The notes: a model not told the origin generated them from the letters alone. 64,000 nt of DNA from Pelagibacterales bacterium SAG-MED15 (GCA_014654065.1 JACWDM010000002.1:1-64000), one strand, 5' to 3'. Positions 21,877-33,802 are shown, numbered from the stretch's first letter. Translations and numbers: made by a program.

Positions 21877-22662
21877 ATGGATTTAATGAAAGGTAAGAAA
21901 GGCTTAATAATGGGAGTGGCTAATGAGAGATCTATAGCCTGGGGCATCTCCCAAAAACTTGCTGAAGCTGGTGCGGAACTTGCATTCACATACTTAGGTG
22001 AAGCGTTAAAAAAAAGGGTAATTCCACTAGCAGAAAAGTTAAATTCAAAAGTTACATTCAGCTGCGATGTTGAAAAGAAAGAGGAAATAATAAAATTATT
22101 TGAAGATATTAAATCTAAATGGGGACATATTGATTTTGTTGTTCATGCTGTAGCTTTCTCGGATAAATCTGAATTATCTGGAGAATATTTAAATACTTCT
22201 AGAGAAAATTTTTTAAGAAGTATGTTAATTTCATGTTTTTCATTTACTGAAGTAGCAAAAGAAGCCTCGAAGATTATGAAAGAAGGTGGGAGTATGTTAA
22301 CCTTAACTTATGAGTCTACAAAAGCAATTCCTAACTATAACGTTATGGGAGTCTGTAAATCTGCATTAGAAGCAAGTGTAAAATATCTTGCTCGAGACTT
22401 AGGTGAAAAAAAAATTCGGGTAAATGCGATCAGTGCTGGTCCTATAAAAACACTAGCAGCTTCTGCTATAGGTGATGCAAAATTTCTCTATAAATGGAAT
22501 GAGGATCATTCTTTTTTAAAAAGAAATGTGGACATTCATGATGTTGGAAATTCAGCATTATACTTATTGAGTGAACTTGGTGGTGGTGTTACAGGTGAAA
22601 TTCATTATGTTGATGCAGGCTATAATAAAGTTGGAATGCCAGATCCAAAAAATATGAAATAA
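21877..22662 (+). CDS. fabI: Enoyl-ACP reductase
   Basis: KGLIMGVANERSIAWGI, LTYESTKAIPNYNVMGVCKSALEASVKYLA; start MDLMKGKKG at 21877. Confidence 0.96.
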   Translation: MDLMKGKKGLIMGVANERSIAWGISQKLAEAGAELAFTYLGEALKKRVIPLAEKLNSKVTFSCDVEKKEEIIKLFEDIKSKWGHIDFVVHAVAFSDKSELSGEYLNTSRENFLRSMLISCFSFTEVAKEASKIMKEGGSMLTLTYESTKAIPNYNVMGVCKSALEASVKYLARDLGEKKIRVNAISAGPIKTLAASAIGDAKFLYKWNEDHSFLKRNVDIHDVGNSALYLLSELGGGVTGEIHYVDAGYNKVGMPDPKNMK

Positions 22663-22776
22663 ATGTCGAAGAGATACAGTGGAAAATCTTTTAAAGACGC
22701 AAGCGTAATGAAAAAACCAAAACTTTCCCTAAAAGAAAAAAGAAAACTGAAAAAAGAAAAAAAAAAGAGTAAATGA
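22663..22776 (+). CDS. Small Lys-rich basic protein, 37 aa; not in supplied ORF track
   Basis: MSKRYSGKSFKDASVMKKPKLSLKEKRKLKKEKKKSK*; directly abuts the fabI stop and overlaps the next start by ATGA. Confidence 0.6.
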   Translation: MSKRYSGKSFKDASVMKKPKLSLKEKRKLKKEKKKSK

Positions 22777-23324
22777 AAAAAGTTTTTTTATTCCTATTAA
22801 TAGGTTTATTGAACTTTGGAAATTATGCTTTTTCATCAGAAAAGACCATTAAATCACTAAAAAAAGGGGGTAAAATAATTTTCATAAGGCACGCTATTGC
22901 TCCAGGAAATGGTGATCCAGACAATATAAATCTAAAAGATTGTAATACCCAAAGAAATCTAAGTAAGGAAGGTATAAAACAATCAGAAAAAATAGGTAAA
23001 TTTTTTAAAGACAATAAAATCAAAATTGATAAAATTTTATCAAGTGAATGGTGCAGGTGCAAAGATACTGCAAAATTTGCATTCAATAATTATAAAATAC
23101 TTAGTGCATTAAACTCTTTTTATGATGAAAAGTTTGCTCATAATGAAGATAAACAAATTCATGAGTTAAAGAAATACATTGAAGATTGGAAAAGTAATAA
23201 AAATTTAGTTTTAGTAACACATTACGTTGTAATCTCTGCAATGTTGAATAGAGGTGTTACGTCTGGTGAAATTGTAGTTTCTGACAAGAATTTAAATATA
23301 ATAGGAAGTATAGTTACTAATTAA
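22773..23324 (+). CDS. Exported histidine phosphatase family protein
   Basis: Signal peptide; IIFIRHAIAPG RHG-type motif; LVLVTHYVVISAM. Confidence 0.88.
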   Translation: MKKVFLFLLIGLLNFGNYAFSSEKTIKSLKKGGKIIFIRHAIAPGNGDPDNINLKDCNTQRNLSKEGIKQSEKIGKFFKDNKIKIDKILSSEWCRCKDTAKFAFNNYKILSALNSFYDEKFAHNEDKQIHELKKYIEDWKSNKNLVLVTHYVVISAMLNRGVTSGEIVVSDKNLNIIGSIVTN

Positions 23325-23387
23325 TAGTTTAAACTGCGTTTAAATGCTTGTTTTAAAAATTTCAGATATAATTAGATTACTTAATAT

Positions 23388-23843
23388 ATGAGACGTCTAT
23401 TTTTAAAATTATTTGGTATCTCAATTTTAGGTCTCCTAGTTGCGCCATATAAATTTTTATATTCGCAAACAAAAAAAATAATTAATCAAAATCTTACAAA
23501 TGAACAAAAAAATATACTTTTTAATGAGGGAACAGAAATGCCATTTACGAGCAGTCTCTTACATGAAAAAAGAGAGGGTTTTTATCATTGTGCAAACTGT
23601 GGAAATAAACTTTTTAGTTCAGTTACCAAGTTTGATAGCGGAACTGGTTGGCCATCATTTTCGGAGGCTTTACCTGGTGCGTTTAATACCAAGATAGATT
23701 ATGCATTTGGGATGAAAAGAATTGAATATCACTGTGCGAAATGTGGGGCTCATCATGGTCACGTCTTCGATGACGGTCCTAGCGAAACTGGAAAAAGATT
23801 TTGTAATAATGGTATTTGCTTAATATTTATTCCATCTGATTAA
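23388..23843 (+). CDS. msrB: Peptide methionine (R)-S-oxide reductase with N-terminal export signal
   Basis: FDSGTGWPSF, HCANCG/HCAKCGAHHGHVFDDGP, GKRFCNNG; N-terminal MRRLFLKLFGISILGLLVAPYKF. Confidence 0.92.
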   Translation: MRRLFLKLFGISILGLLVAPYKFLYSQTKKIINQNLTNEQKNILFNEGTEMPFTSSLLHEKREGFYHCANCGNKLFSSVTKFDSGTGWPSFSEALPGAFNTKIDYAFGMKRIEYHCAKCGAHHGHVFDDGPSETGKRFCNNGICLIFIPSD

Positions 23844-23857
23844 TAAAATAAATTTTT

Positions 23858-24082
23858 TTAACAACAGCCGCAGCTTTTCTTCTCTTTATTTTCTAATTTA
23901 GTATCGGATTTAGTTTCTTCTAGTTCTTTTTTTTGATTTTCAAAAGTTTGTTTTTCTTTTAAAATTTTATCCTCAAAATATGCATAAAGCGAAGTAAAGC
24001 CTAGCTTTGATGCTTTTTTTTCTTCATAGCCTCTTCTACCTTTTAAATTTTCGATTATTTTTATTATTTCTTGATTTTGCAT
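23858..24082 (-). CDS. Hypothetical small charged protein with C-terminal CGCC
   Basis: 74 aa, terminates KKSCGCC*. Confidence 0.65.
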   Translation of the reverse strand: MQNQEIIKIIENLKGRRGYEEKKASKLGFTSLYAYFEDKILKEKQTFENQKKELEETKSDTKLENKEKKSCGCC

Positions 24083-24092
24083 ATACTAATTT

Positions 24093-26165
24093 CTATATAG
24101 CAGCTTGTTTAATAGATAGTTTAACTTTTCCTCTATCAAATCCAATAACTTTTACTTTTACTTCATCACCTTCTTTAACTACGTCAGTTACTTTAGCTAC
24201 TCTTTTATCAGCAAGTTCTGAAATATGGACAAGTCCATCTTGTTTTCCTAAGAAGTTTACAAATGCTCCAAACTCCATAATTTTCATTACTTTACCATTA
24301 TAAATTTTATTTAATTCTGCTTTAGCAGTAAGATCTTTGATCATCTGCATTGCTTTATTTCTTGAGTCTTCATCAGGAGCTGCAACAGTAACTTCACCTA
24401 CATCATTAACATCTACTTTTGCACCTGATTTTTCTACTATTTCTCTTATAGTAGCTCCACCTTTTCCTATCACTGTTGCAATATCTTTTTTGTCTACTGT
24501 AATTTTTTCCATTTTTGGAGTATGTTTACCAACGTCATCCCTTGACTTGCCTAATGCTTTATTCATCTCTCCAAGAATATGAACTCTTCCATCTTTTGCC
24601 TGATTTAGAGCTTGCTCCATTATTTCAAAAGTAATACCGGTAATTTTAATGTCCATTTGAAGTGATGTTATTCCATCTTTAGTCCCAGCAACTTTAAAGT
24701 CCATATCACCTAAATGATCTTCGTCACCTAAAATATCTGATAAAACACTAAAGTCATTTCCTTCTTTAATTAATCCCATTGCTATACCTGCAACTGGTTC
24801 CTTAATAGGTACCCCAGCATCCATAAGGGCTAATGAAGCTCCACATACTGTAGCCATGGATGATGAACCGTTAGACTCTGTTATTTCAGATACAATTCTA
24901 AATGTATAAGGAAAACTTTCTTTTGACGGTAATGAAGAATTAATTGCTCTCCATGCAAGTTTTCCATGTCCTATTTCTCTTCTACCAGTTCCAATTCTAC
25001 CTGTCTCTCCAACTGAAAATGGAGGAAAATTATAATGAAGCATAAATCTTTCTCTTTTTAGACCATCTAAACTTTCTATCCTTTGCTCGTCATCAGATGT
25101 TCCAAGAGTGGTTGTGACGATTGCTTGTGTTTCTCCTCTTGTAAATAATGCTGATCCATGTACTCTTGGCAAAATTCCAACTTCACACATTATTGGTCTT
25201 ACATCTGCTAATCCTCTACCATCAATTCTGTTTTTATTTTTTAGGATATCAGTTCTTACAATTCTTTTTTCCAGATTTTTAAGTTCATGATTTACATCTA
25301 AATCACTATAATTTTCATTTTCTTCATATAATTTTTTTGCTTTTTCACTTATTTCAGAAATTTGATTTGATCTATCTTGCTTATCTCTTGTAGAAAATGC
25401 TTTTTTTAAATCATCGGTAAATTCTGACTCAAGTTTTTTTCTTATCTCTGAAAGATCTTTCTTCTCTGTAATCCAATCTGGTTTTTTACACTCTTTAGCT
25501 AGATCCTCGATCATTTGTATAATTGGTACAAAGTTTTCATGACCAAATTTAACTGCATTAAGCATTTCCTCTTCTGTTAAACCACTAGCCTCGGACTCTA
25601 CCATCAGAACTGCATCTTTAGTTCCTGCAACTACTAAATCTAATTTTGATTTTTCTAAATCTAGCTTCGATGGGTTTAAAACATATTTACCATCAATAAA
25701 ACCTACTCTAGATGCTCCAACGGGTCCCATAAATGGCATTCCAGAAATTGCTAATGCTGCAGAAGAAGCAATGATTGATAAAATATCAGCTTCATTTTCT
25801 TTGTCATAAGAAATAACTGTTGGTAATAATTGAACTTCGTTTTTAAATTCATCTGGAAACAAGGGTCTGATAGGTCTGTCAATTAATCTAGAGATTAATG
25901 TTTCGCTTTCAGTTGGCCTTGCTTCTCTTTTAAAATATCCACCTGGTATTTTTCCACCTGCATAATATTTTTCTTGATAATTTACTGATAGAGGAAAATA
26001 ATCAATGTCTGGATTTACTTTTTTTGCTCCTACTACTGTTGCCATAACAACTGTTTCGCCACATTGTGCAATTATAGCGCCATCCGCTTGTCTAGCAATT
26101 TTACCTGTCTCTAAACTTATTTTTTTTCCCGCTATTTCAATCTCTTTCTTAAAAACTTTAAACAT
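24093..26165 (-). CDS. pnp: Polyribonucleotide nucleotidyltransferase
   Basis: Two RNase PH domains, KH ([12 protein letters not shown]) and S1 domains. Confidence 0.98.
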   Translation of the reverse strand: MFKVFKKEIEIAGKKISLETGKIARQADGAIIAQCGETVVMATVVGAKKVNPDIDYFPLSVNYQEKYYAGGKIPGGYFKREARPTESETLISRLIDRPIRPLFPDEFKNEVQLLPTVISYDKENEADILSIIASSAALAISGMPFMGPVGASRVGFIDGKYVLNPSKLDLEKSKLDLVVAGTKDAVLMVESEASGLTEEEMLNAVKFGHENFVPIIQMIEDLAKECKKPDWITEKKDLSEIRKKLESEFTDDLKKAFSTRDKQDRSNQISEISEKAKKLYEENENYSDLDVNHELKNLEKRIVRTDILKNKNRIDGRGLADVRPIMCEVGILPRVHGSALFTRGETQAIVTTTLGTSDDEQRIESLDGLKRERFMLHYNFPPFSVGETGRIGTGRREIGHGKLAWRAINSSLPSKESFPYTFRIVSEITESNGSSSMATVCGASLALMDAGVPIKEPVAGIAMGLIKEGNDFSVLSDILGDEDHLGDMDFKVAGTKDGITSLQMDIKITGITFEIMEQALNQAKDGRVHILGEMNKALGKSRDDVGKHTPKMEKITVDKKDIATVIGKGGATIREIVEKSGAKVDVNDVGEVTVAAPDEDSRNKAMQMIKDLTAKAELNKIYNGKVMKIMEFGAFVNFLGKQDGLVHISELADKRVAKVTDVVKEGDEVKVKVIGFDRGKVKLSIKQAAI

Positions 26166-26414
26166 TTACTTCCTTATATTTAATTTATTTATTACTTTTT
26201 TATAGGATTCTAATTTATTTTTCTTTAAGTAATCCAATAATTTCTTTCTTTTATTTACAGCTCTTAACAATCCAACTGATGAGTGTTTATCTTTTTTAAA
26301 TTCTTTAACGTGTTTTGATAACATCTCAATTTTATCTGTTAATAATGCAATTTGTACTTCTGAAGAACCAGTGTCTTTTTCATGAATTGCAAGTTCTTTT
26401 GCTTTATCTGTCAT
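26166..26414 (-). CDS. rpsO: 30S ribosomal protein S15
   Basis: DTGSSEVQIALLTDKI, HSSVGLLRAVNKRKKLLDYL. Confidence 0.97.
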   Translation of the reverse strand: MTDKAKELAIHEKDTGSSEVQIALLTDKIEMLSKHVKEFKKDKHSSVGLLRAVNKRKKLLDYLKKNKLESYKKVINKLNIRK

Positions 26415-26794
26415 GCCTTTTCCTGTCTATTTGTTTGTTTTATTAAATTTTCGATCTTTTCTGCATATTCAAATGACTCATCTTTGACAAAAAATATTTT
26501 TGGTAAAAATTTCATAGTTATTTTTTTTGAAAGAACTTTTCTTACTACGAAGGAAAATTCCTTTAATATATTTATAGCTTCAGTAGCATTTTTTCCACCA
26601 AGTGGCAAAACAAATGCTTTAGCTGTTTTAAGGTCCGGGCTCATCCTAACCTCTGTAACTGTAATATTATTTGTCTCTAAATTTGGTAATTTAGCTTCTC
26701 CTTTTAAAAAAATAGTACCTAATGCTTGTTTAATCATCTCTCCAACTCTTAATTGTCTTTGAGTAACTGGTTTACCTGATTTTTTACTTCTCAT
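26411..26794 (-). CDS. rbfA: Ribosome-binding factor A
   Basis: RQLRVGEMIKQAL, VTEVRMSPDLKTAKAFVLPLGG. Confidence 0.93.
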   Translation of the reverse strand: MRSKKSGKPVTQRQLRVGEMIKQALGTIFLKGEAKLPNLETNNITVTEVRMSPDLKTAKAFVLPLGGKNATEAINILKEFSFVVRKVLSKKITMKFLPKIFFVKDESFEYAEKIENLIKQTNRQEKA

Positions 26795-28983
26795 ACTCTT
26801 CTTTCCGTTATTTTAGAGTTATAAACCTCGATGATGTCCTTTTTTTGAAAATCACTAAAATCTTTAAGTGTAATTCCGCATTCAAGACCTGCTGCAACTT
26901 GTTTTGCTTGATTTTTTTCCCTGAAAATTGATCCAATTTTTCCATTATAAATAATTGTTCCATCTCTAATAACTCTTGCATTTGAATTATTAGATATCTC
27001 ACCTTCGATTACTTTTGAACCAGCCACTTTCCCTATTTTTGAAACTTTAAATATTTCTAGTATTTCTGCAGATCCAACTACTTGTTCTTCTACATCTGGC
27101 ATTAATAAACCTGACATTTTATTTTTTATAAAGTCTAATACTTCATAAATTATATTAAATGATGAAATAGTGACTTTATCCTTTTCTGAAAGTTTTTTTG
27201 CTTCCTTTGTTGGTTTTACGTTAAAAGCAATTAAAATTGCATTAGACGCTTTTGCAAGAGAAACATCAGTTTCGGTTATCATTCCAATGTCTGATAAAAT
27301 AATTTTTGGTTTAATCTCATCATGCTTAATTTGATCAACTGCACTTTTAATTGCTTCTGATGATCCATGAACATCTGACTTAATAATAATGTTTAATTCC
27401 TCTGAAACTTTATCCTTAAAAGCTGATTCTTGTGTTACAAACTTTAGTGGATTTCTTCCAATTTTAGACTCTTGTACTCTTACATCGCATAAAGATTTTG
27501 CTTCTTTTTCACTTTCCAATACTAAAAAATCATCACCTGATTTTGCTGCACCGTTTATGCCCAGAACTTCTATAGGAGCTGAGGGTAAAGCCAAACTAAT
27601 ATTTTTTCCGAGGTCATTATTTATGGCCCTAACTTTTCCCCATTGAAGACCACTTACAAAATAGTCACCTTTATTTAAAGTTCCGCTTGTTAGAACAACA
27701 TTTGCAACAGGGCCTCTTCCTATATCTATTTTCGACTCTAAAATAACTCCAGTTGATTTTGTATCATAATCTGTTTTCAAGTCTAATAATTCAGATTGTA
27801 AAATAATTGACTCCACTAATTTATCTAAATTTTTCTTTGTCTTAGTTGAAATTTCTACCATTAAAGTGTCGCCAGATAATTCCTCAGCAATAAGCTCGTA
27901 TTCTAGTAATTGATTTTTAATTTTTTGTGGGTCAGATTCTGGTAAATCGCATTTATTTATAGCAACTACAATTGGAACTTTTGCTGCCTTTGCGTGCTTA
28001 ATAGATTCGATTGTCTGGGGTTTAACGCCATCGTCTGCAGCTACAACTAAAACTACTAAATCAGTAAGTTTTGAGCCCCTTGCTCTCATTTCTGTAAATG
28101 CTGCGTGTCCAGGTGTATCTATAAAAGTAATTTTGTTATTTTTATGCGTAATTTGATAAGCCCCTATGTGCTGAGTAATTCCACCAAATTCTCCTGACAC
28201 AACATTAGCGCTTCTTAACACATCTAAAAGAGATGTTTTACCATGATCAACATGTCCCATAACAGTTACAATTGGAGGTCGGTTTTTTAAATTCTCAGAC
28301 TTTATTTCTTTAATTTTTTTAATTATCTCATCAGCTTTTTCTTCTTTGATGGGAACGTGGCCAAATTCTTTAGTTAAATACTCAGCTGTATCTGCATCAA
28401 TTGAATGATTTATAGTTGCCGTAACTCCCATGCCCAAAAGGTGTTTGATAATGTTACTAGATTGTTCTGCCATTCTATTTGCTAATTCTCTTATTGTTAT
28501 TACTTCTGGGATATTTACTTCCCTTTTAACAGGTCTTAAGTTTGCTATTTGATCTTCTCTTTGTATTACTCTATTTTCTTTTTGCTTGGCTCTTTTTAAT
28601 GCTGCCAAACTTCTTGATCTACCTTCATCATCACCACTAAGAGCTCTGGAGATGGTCAATTTCAGTTCTCTTCTTTTAGTACCTAGTTTATTTTTAGTAT
28701 CTTTTTTTTCAGGCTCATCTTTTAGTCTTCTAGTAGCTCTCTGTTCAGCTAGCTTTCTTTTTTCATAATCATTTACAGGTAACTTTGGCTTTGAAAAATT
28801 AAGATTTTTAGGTTTGGGAGCTTTGTTAAGATTGTTGTTATTAAAGGTTCTTCTAGCTGGAAATTTATTTGTTTTTTTTTCTATAAATACAGAATTTTTT
28901 CCTTGAGTTTTAGCTTTTTCAATATTTGAAATAGATTTTTTTAAATTTCCTGATAATGTAAGTTTCGTTTTTTTTTTTTCCAT
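26791..28983 (-). CDS. infB: Translation initiation factor IF-2
   Basis: [44 protein letters not shown]. Confidence 0.98.
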   Translation of the reverse strand: MEKKKTKLTLSGNLKKSISNIEKAKTQGKNSVFIEKKTNKFPARRTFNNNNLNKAPKPKNLNFSKPKLPVNDYEKRKLAEQRATRRLKDEPEKKDTKNKLGTKRRELKLTISRALSGDDEGRSRSLAALKRAKQKENRVIQREDQIANLRPVKREVNIPEVITIRELANRMAEQSSNIIKHLLGMGVTATINHSIDADTAEYLTKEFGHVPIKEEKADEIIKKIKEIKSENLKNRPPIVTVMGHVDHGKTSLLDVLRSANVVSGEFGGITQHIGAYQITHKNNKITFIDTPGHAAFTEMRARGSKLTDLVVLVVAADDGVKPQTIESIKHAKAAKVPIVVAINKCDLPESDPQKIKNQLLEYELIAEELSGDTLMVEISTKTKKNLDKLVESIILQSELLDLKTDYDTKSTGVILESKIDIGRGPVANVVLTSGTLNKGDYFVSGLQWGKVRAINNDLGKNISLALPSAPIEVLGINGAAKSGDDFLVLESEKEAKSLCDVRVQESKIGRNPLKFVTQESAFKDKVSEELNIIIKSDVHGSSEAIKSAVDQIKHDEIKPKIILSDIGMITETDVSLAKASNAILIAFNVKPTKEAKKLSEKDKVTISSFNIIYEVLDFIKNKMSGLLMPDVEEQVVGSAEILEIFKVSKIGKVAGSKVIEGEISNNSNARVIRDGTIIYNGKIGSIFREKNQAKQVAAGLECGITLKDFSDFQKKDIIEVYNSKITERRV

Positions 28984-28993
28984 AGGACATTAC

Positions 28994-30547
28994 TCAATCT
29001 TTATAAATTTTTTCTCTTGCAGACATAATTAATTGATCTGCCTCATTTTTTGTTAAAGCAAAATCCTCAAGATAGCCTTTTATTTTAATTCTTTCTCCTT
29101 TTACTATGTCATAGCCACCTGTAAGTTCATCTGAAGCAAGATCAGCAAAATCACTTAACTTTAATATCTTTTGTTCACCAAGTGTTACAAGCATACCGGG
29201 GGTTAAACCCTCATGACTTATAAGATGACTCTCTAATCCAAGTTCTTTAATTTTTTTTGAAATTTCCTCTTGATCTTTTTGATAGGACTCTTTTGCTCTT
29301 TCTATTAATTCTTTAGCTGTATCTTCTTCAATTCCCTCGATCTTTGCTAATGATTCAATAGATGAGTCTTTTATATCATCTATAGATGAATAGCCCTCAG
29401 CAACAAGTAATTGACCAAGTGTTTCGTCCAATTCTAAATTTTTAACAAAAATTTCTGTTTTCTCTTTAAACTCAATTTGTCTTCTTTCTGAGTCTTCTTG
29501 ATCAGTCATTATATTGATCTCATAATTCATAAGCTTTGTAGCAAGCCTTACGTTTTGACCTCTTCTTCCAATTGCTTTGCTCAAATTTTCTTCTGTTAAG
29601 ATTACATCTAGTTTTTTATTTTCTGTATCAACATTTACTCTTTGAATTTCAGCTGGGGATAATGCATTAGAAACTATTACTGCTGGGTCTTCAGACCAGT
29701 TTACAATATCTATTTTTTCTCCTTGTAGTTCATTCACTACTGCTTGAACCCTACTGCCTCTCATTCCGACACATGCTCCAACAGGGTCTAGTGAATTATC
29801 AATTGCCTTTACACAAATTTTGGCACGACTTCCTGGATCTCTTGATGAAGAAATTATTTCAATTAAACCATCGTATATTTCAGGAACTTCTTGTATAAAT
29901 AATTTTTCCATAAATTTTGGGTGAGCTCTAGATAAAAAAATTTGTTGACCCCTTGTTTCTCTTCTAACATCATAGCAATAAGCTTTAACTCTATCACCAG
30001 CTTTTATATTTTCTCTAGGTATCATTTCATTTTTTTGAATAATCGACTCTGTTCTTCCAAGATCTACTATTACATTACCAAACTCTAGTCTTTTAACTAT
30101 ACCACTTAAAATAGTATCTTTTTTATCTATAAAGTCATTAAACTGTCTTTCTCTCTCAGCCTCCCTTACGCTTGTACTAATTACTTGTTTTGCAGTTTGA
30201 GCGGCAATTCTCCCAAAATCAAAGGCGGGTAATGACTGAAGTATTGTGTCACCTAAGTTTTTATCGTTGTTCTCTTCATTCAAACTATGAGCTTCTTTTA
30301 AACTAATTTCAGTATTTATATTCTCAGGTTTCTCTACAATTACCAATTTTCTAAATATTCCTATATCTCCATTTTCTCTATTTATTTGTACTTCTATTTC
30401 GTTATCTTGCCCAAATTTTGATTTTGCTGCTTTAGCTATACCTGTTTCCATTGAATTAATTATCAATTCTTTATCTATAGATTTTTCCAGAGCAACTGCC
30501 TCAGCAATTCTTAAAAGCTCTAATTTATCAGATCGTTTATTTAACAT
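28994..30547 (-). CDS. nusA: Transcription termination/antitermination protein NusA
   Basis: S1/KH domains (VGACVGMRGSRVQAVVNELQGEKIDIV); start MLNKRSDKLELLR (30547) preferred because the longer ORF runs into the terminator hairpin. Confidence 0.95.
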   Translation of the reverse strand: MLNKRSDKLELLRIAEAVALEKSIDKELIINSMETGIAKAAKSKFGQDNEIEVQINRENGDIGIFRKLVIVEKPENINTEISLKEAHSLNEENNDKNLGDTILQSLPAFDFGRIAAQTAKQVISTSVREAERERQFNDFIDKKDTILSGIVKRLEFGNVIVDLGRTESIIQKNEMIPRENIKAGDRVKAYCYDVRRETRGQQIFLSRAHPKFMEKLFIQEVPEIYDGLIEIISSSRDPGSRAKICVKAIDNSLDPVGACVGMRGSRVQAVVNELQGEKIDIVNWSEDPAVIVSNALSPAEIQRVNVDTENKKLDVILTEENLSKAIGRRGQNVRLATKLMNYEINIMTDQEDSERRQIEFKEKTEIFVKNLELDETLGQLLVAEGYSSIDDIKDSSIESLAKIEGIEEDTAKELIERAKESYQKDQEEISKKIKELGLESHLISHEGLTPGMLVTLGEQKILKLSDFADLASDELTGGYDIVKGERIKIKGYLEDFALTKNEADQLIMSAREKIYKD

Positions 30548-30557
30548 TTTTATCCTA

Positions 30558-30587
30558 CCAAAAAAAAATGGGCCGAAGCCCATTTTT
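30558..30587 (-). terminator. UUCG-tetraloop intrinsic terminator between metK and nusA
   Basis: Minus-strand AAAAATGGGC-TTCG-GCCCATTTTT followed by further T residues; 10-bp perfect stem. Confidence 0.85.
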
Positions 30588-30644
30588 GAAATTTCAATAA
30601 TGTAAGTGAAATATAGGTATTTTTTTTATATTTTCAACTTTTTC

Positions 30645-31805
30645 TTATTTAAATATTGATGCCTTATCAGTTTTTTCCCATGAAAAAGCCCCATTTGACT
30701 CAGGTTCTCTTCCAAAGTGCCCATAAGCAGCAGATTTTTCATATATTGGTTTATTTAATCCTAGCATTTCTCGAATTCCTCTAGGGCTTAAATCAAAATT
30801 TTCATTTATAAGTTTTTCTACATGTTTATTTTTTTCTTCATCATTAGAAAAAAGATCTACGTATATTGATAAAGGTTTAGATACTCCAATTGCATATGCT
30901 AATTGAATTAAACATTTGTCTGCAATTTTTGATGCTACAATATTTTTAGCAAGATATCTTGAGGCATAAGCAGCAGATCTATCAACTTTTGTTGGATCTT
31001 TCCCTGAAAATGCACCACCTCCATGCGGAGCAGCTCCTCCATAAGTGTCCACTATAATTTTTCTGCCAGTTAGTCCACTATCTCCATCTGGTCCACCAAT
31101 AACAAAATTGCCTGTAGGATTTATATAAATCTCTTTTTCATCAAGGTTTCCTAATAAATTTTTTGGAATTGATTTTTCAATGTAGGGCATACAAAGCTCT
31201 TTAACTTTTGCTAAGTTAACATCTTTAGAATGTTGTGTTGAAATCACTACTGACTTAACATCAGTTGGCACTCCATCTTTGTACTCGATAGTGATTTGGC
31301 TTTTTGAATCTGGCTCTATTCCTTTTAACTTTCCAGATTTTCTATCTTCAGCCATCAATCTTAAAATTCTGTGGGAAAAATGAATTGGAGCTGGCATTAG
31401 TACATCTGTTTCATTACATGCATAACCAAACATTATACCCTGGTCTCCAGCACCTTCATCTTTATTTCCAGATGAATCTACTCCCATAGCAATGTCGGCT
31501 GATTGTGAGTGCAAATGACTTTCAATTTTAGTTGCTTCTTTATAAGTAAAACCATCCTGATCATAGCCAATATCTTTGATGCAATCTCTAACTTTTGAAA
31601 TAAGTTCATCTTTATTAATATCAGGCCCTCTTGTTTCTCCAGCTAAAACGACCTTATTTGTCGTAGTTAATGTTTCACACGCTACTCTAGCTTGAGGTTC
31701 CATTCCTAAATAGGTATCAACAACCATATCCGAAATTCTGTCACATACTTTATCTGGATGTCCTTCAGACACAGACTCGCTCGTAAATAAATAATTTTTT
31801 TTCAT
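30645..31805 (-). CDS. metK: S-adenosylmethionine synthetase
   Basis: [47 protein letters not shown]. Confidence 0.98.
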   Translation of the reverse strand: MKKNYLFTSESVSEGHPDKVCDRISDMVVDTYLGMEPQARVACETLTTTNKVVLAGETRGPDINKDELISKVRDCIKDIGYDQDGFTYKEATKIESHLHSQSADIAMGVDSSGNKDEGAGDQGIMFGYACNETDVLMPAPIHFSHRILRLMAEDRKSGKLKGIEPDSKSQITIEYKDGVPTDVKSVVISTQHSKDVNLAKVKELCMPYIEKSIPKNLLGNLDEKEIYINPTGNFVIGGPDGDSGLTGRKIIVDTYGGAAPHGGGAFSGKDPTKVDRSAAYASRYLAKNIVASKIADKCLIQLAYAIGVSKPLSIYVDLFSNDEEKNKHVEKLINENFDLSPRGIREMLGLNKPIYEKSAAYGHFGREPESNGAFSWEKTDKASIFK

Positions 31806-31806
31806 T

Positions 31807-33351
31807 TTATCTCCCTGTTCTTTTTAAAAAAAAAATTAAACTAATATAAATCGCACCTAAATAAAAGAATATATTGTTACTTCCATATAATGAAAAAATA
31901 GTCGATTTGTTGAGCTTTTCTAAATTCTTTACTGTCAATACACCACTTTCGGTTGACTCTTTATTTTTTAATATTCTACCCTTAGGACCAATGATTGCGG
32001 AAATTCCATTGTTGGATGATCTTATTACACTTTTTCCCTCTTCAATTGCTCTAAAAATTGAATGAGTAAAATGCTGGTACGGCCCCACAGATTTTCCAAA
32101 CCATCCATCTTCTGAAATATTTATTATTAAATTAAAATTATTTATTTTAGACAATTTGCCTGAATAAATAATTTCATAACAAATTAATGGAAGTATACTT
32201 AATTTAAAATTATCATATTTTATTTTTATAATATCTCTTTGTATACCCTTTGAAAAAGATTGATAATTTTGTGTTATTATTCTTAGTCCAATTTTACTTA
32301 ATAGGTTTTCTAGAGGTAAAAACTCCCCAAATGGTACAAGTTTATTTTTATGGTAAACCGATTTTATATTTAGTTTATTATCGACTAGTACTAATGCATT
32401 ATATACTTTATTTTTTTCTTCTAAAACTAAATCATTAATACCAAATATAATAAAGTGCTGGTCTCCAAACTTTTTAAACAAATTTTTATACTTAGATATA
32501 TCCTTTAAATAAGTTGAAGTGATTACTCCTTCTGGCCATATAAATAGCGTTGGTAAATCTTTTTCTGGATTACTTAAATCTATAAGCTGATTAATTATAT
32601 CTTCCTCGTTTATATAATTGTAAAATCTGTTTATTTCTATATTTGAGGAAATAGTTTTTATTTGTCCTCTTTCACCTAAACTAGATACAATATTTATATT
32701 TTTAAGTCTGGAGCTGCCTATAAAAAAAAATGATAAAAAGATTAAAAATAAAACTGATGAAACAATCATCTCAAACTGAGTTTTTTTTAGAAACAAAATA
32801 GATGGTAATAAAAAAAAACTTATACAAAGTAAATTTAAACCATAAGTTCCAAAGACAGAAAGCATTTGGATAAAAGATAGATTATTTGAAAAAGAATAAA
32901 TAAATAAATTCCATGGAAAACCAGTTAATATAACACCTCTTATAAATTCAAAAAAACCTAATAATAGTGAAAAGATAAGAATTAAAGATAAGTTATTCAA
33001 CTTTGAAAAATACGATAATAACAAAACTGGTATAGCAAAAAATAGAGCAAGAAAGGATGGAATTAAGACTAAAGAAATTGGTATTAAAATTTTGAGTTCA
33101 GAATCGAATGTTAGCGAAATCGATATCCAGTATAAACTACACAAAAAATAACCTAGACCAAATAACCATCCATATAAAAAATAATTTCTTCTTAGAAGAG
33201 TTTTATTTTTAATTAAGAATATAAATAAAAAACTTAACGTAATAAAATTAATATAAAAAAAATTGTAAGGAGGTAGACTTAAAGAGCTGATAGCTCCTAA
33301 TAAAAAAATTAATGTAAATGAAATTTTTTTATATTTTAATAATTGTATCAA
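31807..33351 (-). CDS. lnt: Apolipoprotein N-acyltransferase
   Basis: Multi-TM plus nitrilase domain; [25 protein letters not shown]. Confidence 0.95.
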   Translation of the reverse strand: MIQLLKYKKISFTLIFLLGAISSLSLPPYNFFYINFITLSFLFIFLIKNKTLLRRNYFLYGWLFGLGYFLCSLYWISISLTFDSELKILIPISLVLIPSFLALFFAIPVLLLSYFSKLNNLSLILIFSLLLGFFEFIRGVILTGFPWNLFIYSFSNNLSFIQMLSVFGTYGLNLLCISFFLLPSILFLKKTQFEMIVSSVLFLIFLSFFFIGSSRLKNINIVSSLGERGQIKTISSNIEINRFYNYINEEDIINQLIDLSNPEKDLPTLFIWPEGVITSTYLKDISKYKNLFKKFGDQHFIIFGINDLVLEEKNKVYNALVLVDNKLNIKSVYHKNKLVPFGEFLPLENLLSKIGLRIITQNYQSFSKGIQRDIIKIKYDNFKLSILPLICYEIIYSGKLSKINNFNLIINISEDGWFGKSVGPYQHFTHSIFRAIEEGKSVIRSSNNGISAIIGPKGRILKNKESTESGVLTVKNLEKLNKSTIFSLYGSNNIFFYLGAIYISLIFFLKRTGR

Positions 33352-33802
33352 TTTTTCTCTCTATTAATTTAAATATTCTTTGTTCCTCGTCTCTCATTTT
33401 AATAAAATCTTTTTCTTTAATATGATCATAGCCTGTGAGATGAAGGAAACCATGGATAAATATTTTTATAACTTTTTTTTTAAAATTTATGCTGTTTATT
33501 GACTTTGGGTTATTCATATGCTGATAGCTTATTATGATATCTCCAATATAAAAATTATTATTGCTTATTTCTTCATTTATAGGAAAAGAAAGTACATCCG
33601 TTGTTTTATTTTTTTTTCTAAATATTTTATTAAGTTTTTTTATTTTTATGCTATTAGATAATAATAGAGAAAAAATAATATTTTTTTTTTTTGATTTATA
33701 CTTTTTGGGTAAATATCTTAAAATATGTTGGAAGAAAGTATTTGGTTTTTTTATTTTCTTTTTCCACTGAAGATTATCAACAACAACCTCGAGTTTAATC
33801 AT
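33329..33802 (-). CDS. ybeY: Endoribonuclease YbeY
   Basis: KTTDVLSFP, IFIHGFLHLTGYDH metal-binding motif. Confidence 0.95.
   Translation of the reverse strand: MIKLEVVVDNLQWKKKIKKPNTFFQHILRYLPKKYKSKKKNIIFSLLLSNSIKIKKLNKIFRKKNKTTDVLSFPINEEISNNNFYIGDIIISYQHMNNPKSINSINFKKKVIKIFIHGFLHLTGYDHIKEKDFIKMRDEEQRIFKLIERKIDTIIKI

Noticed and set aside
24007-26205. Several plus-strand ORFs opposite pnp (24007, 24337, 25108, 26005)
   Set aside because: All antisense to the conserved pnp frame with low-complexity composition.
31800-31815. SAM riboswitch upstream of metK
   Set aside because: Only 1 bp separates the lnt stop region from the metK start; there is no room for an aptamer.
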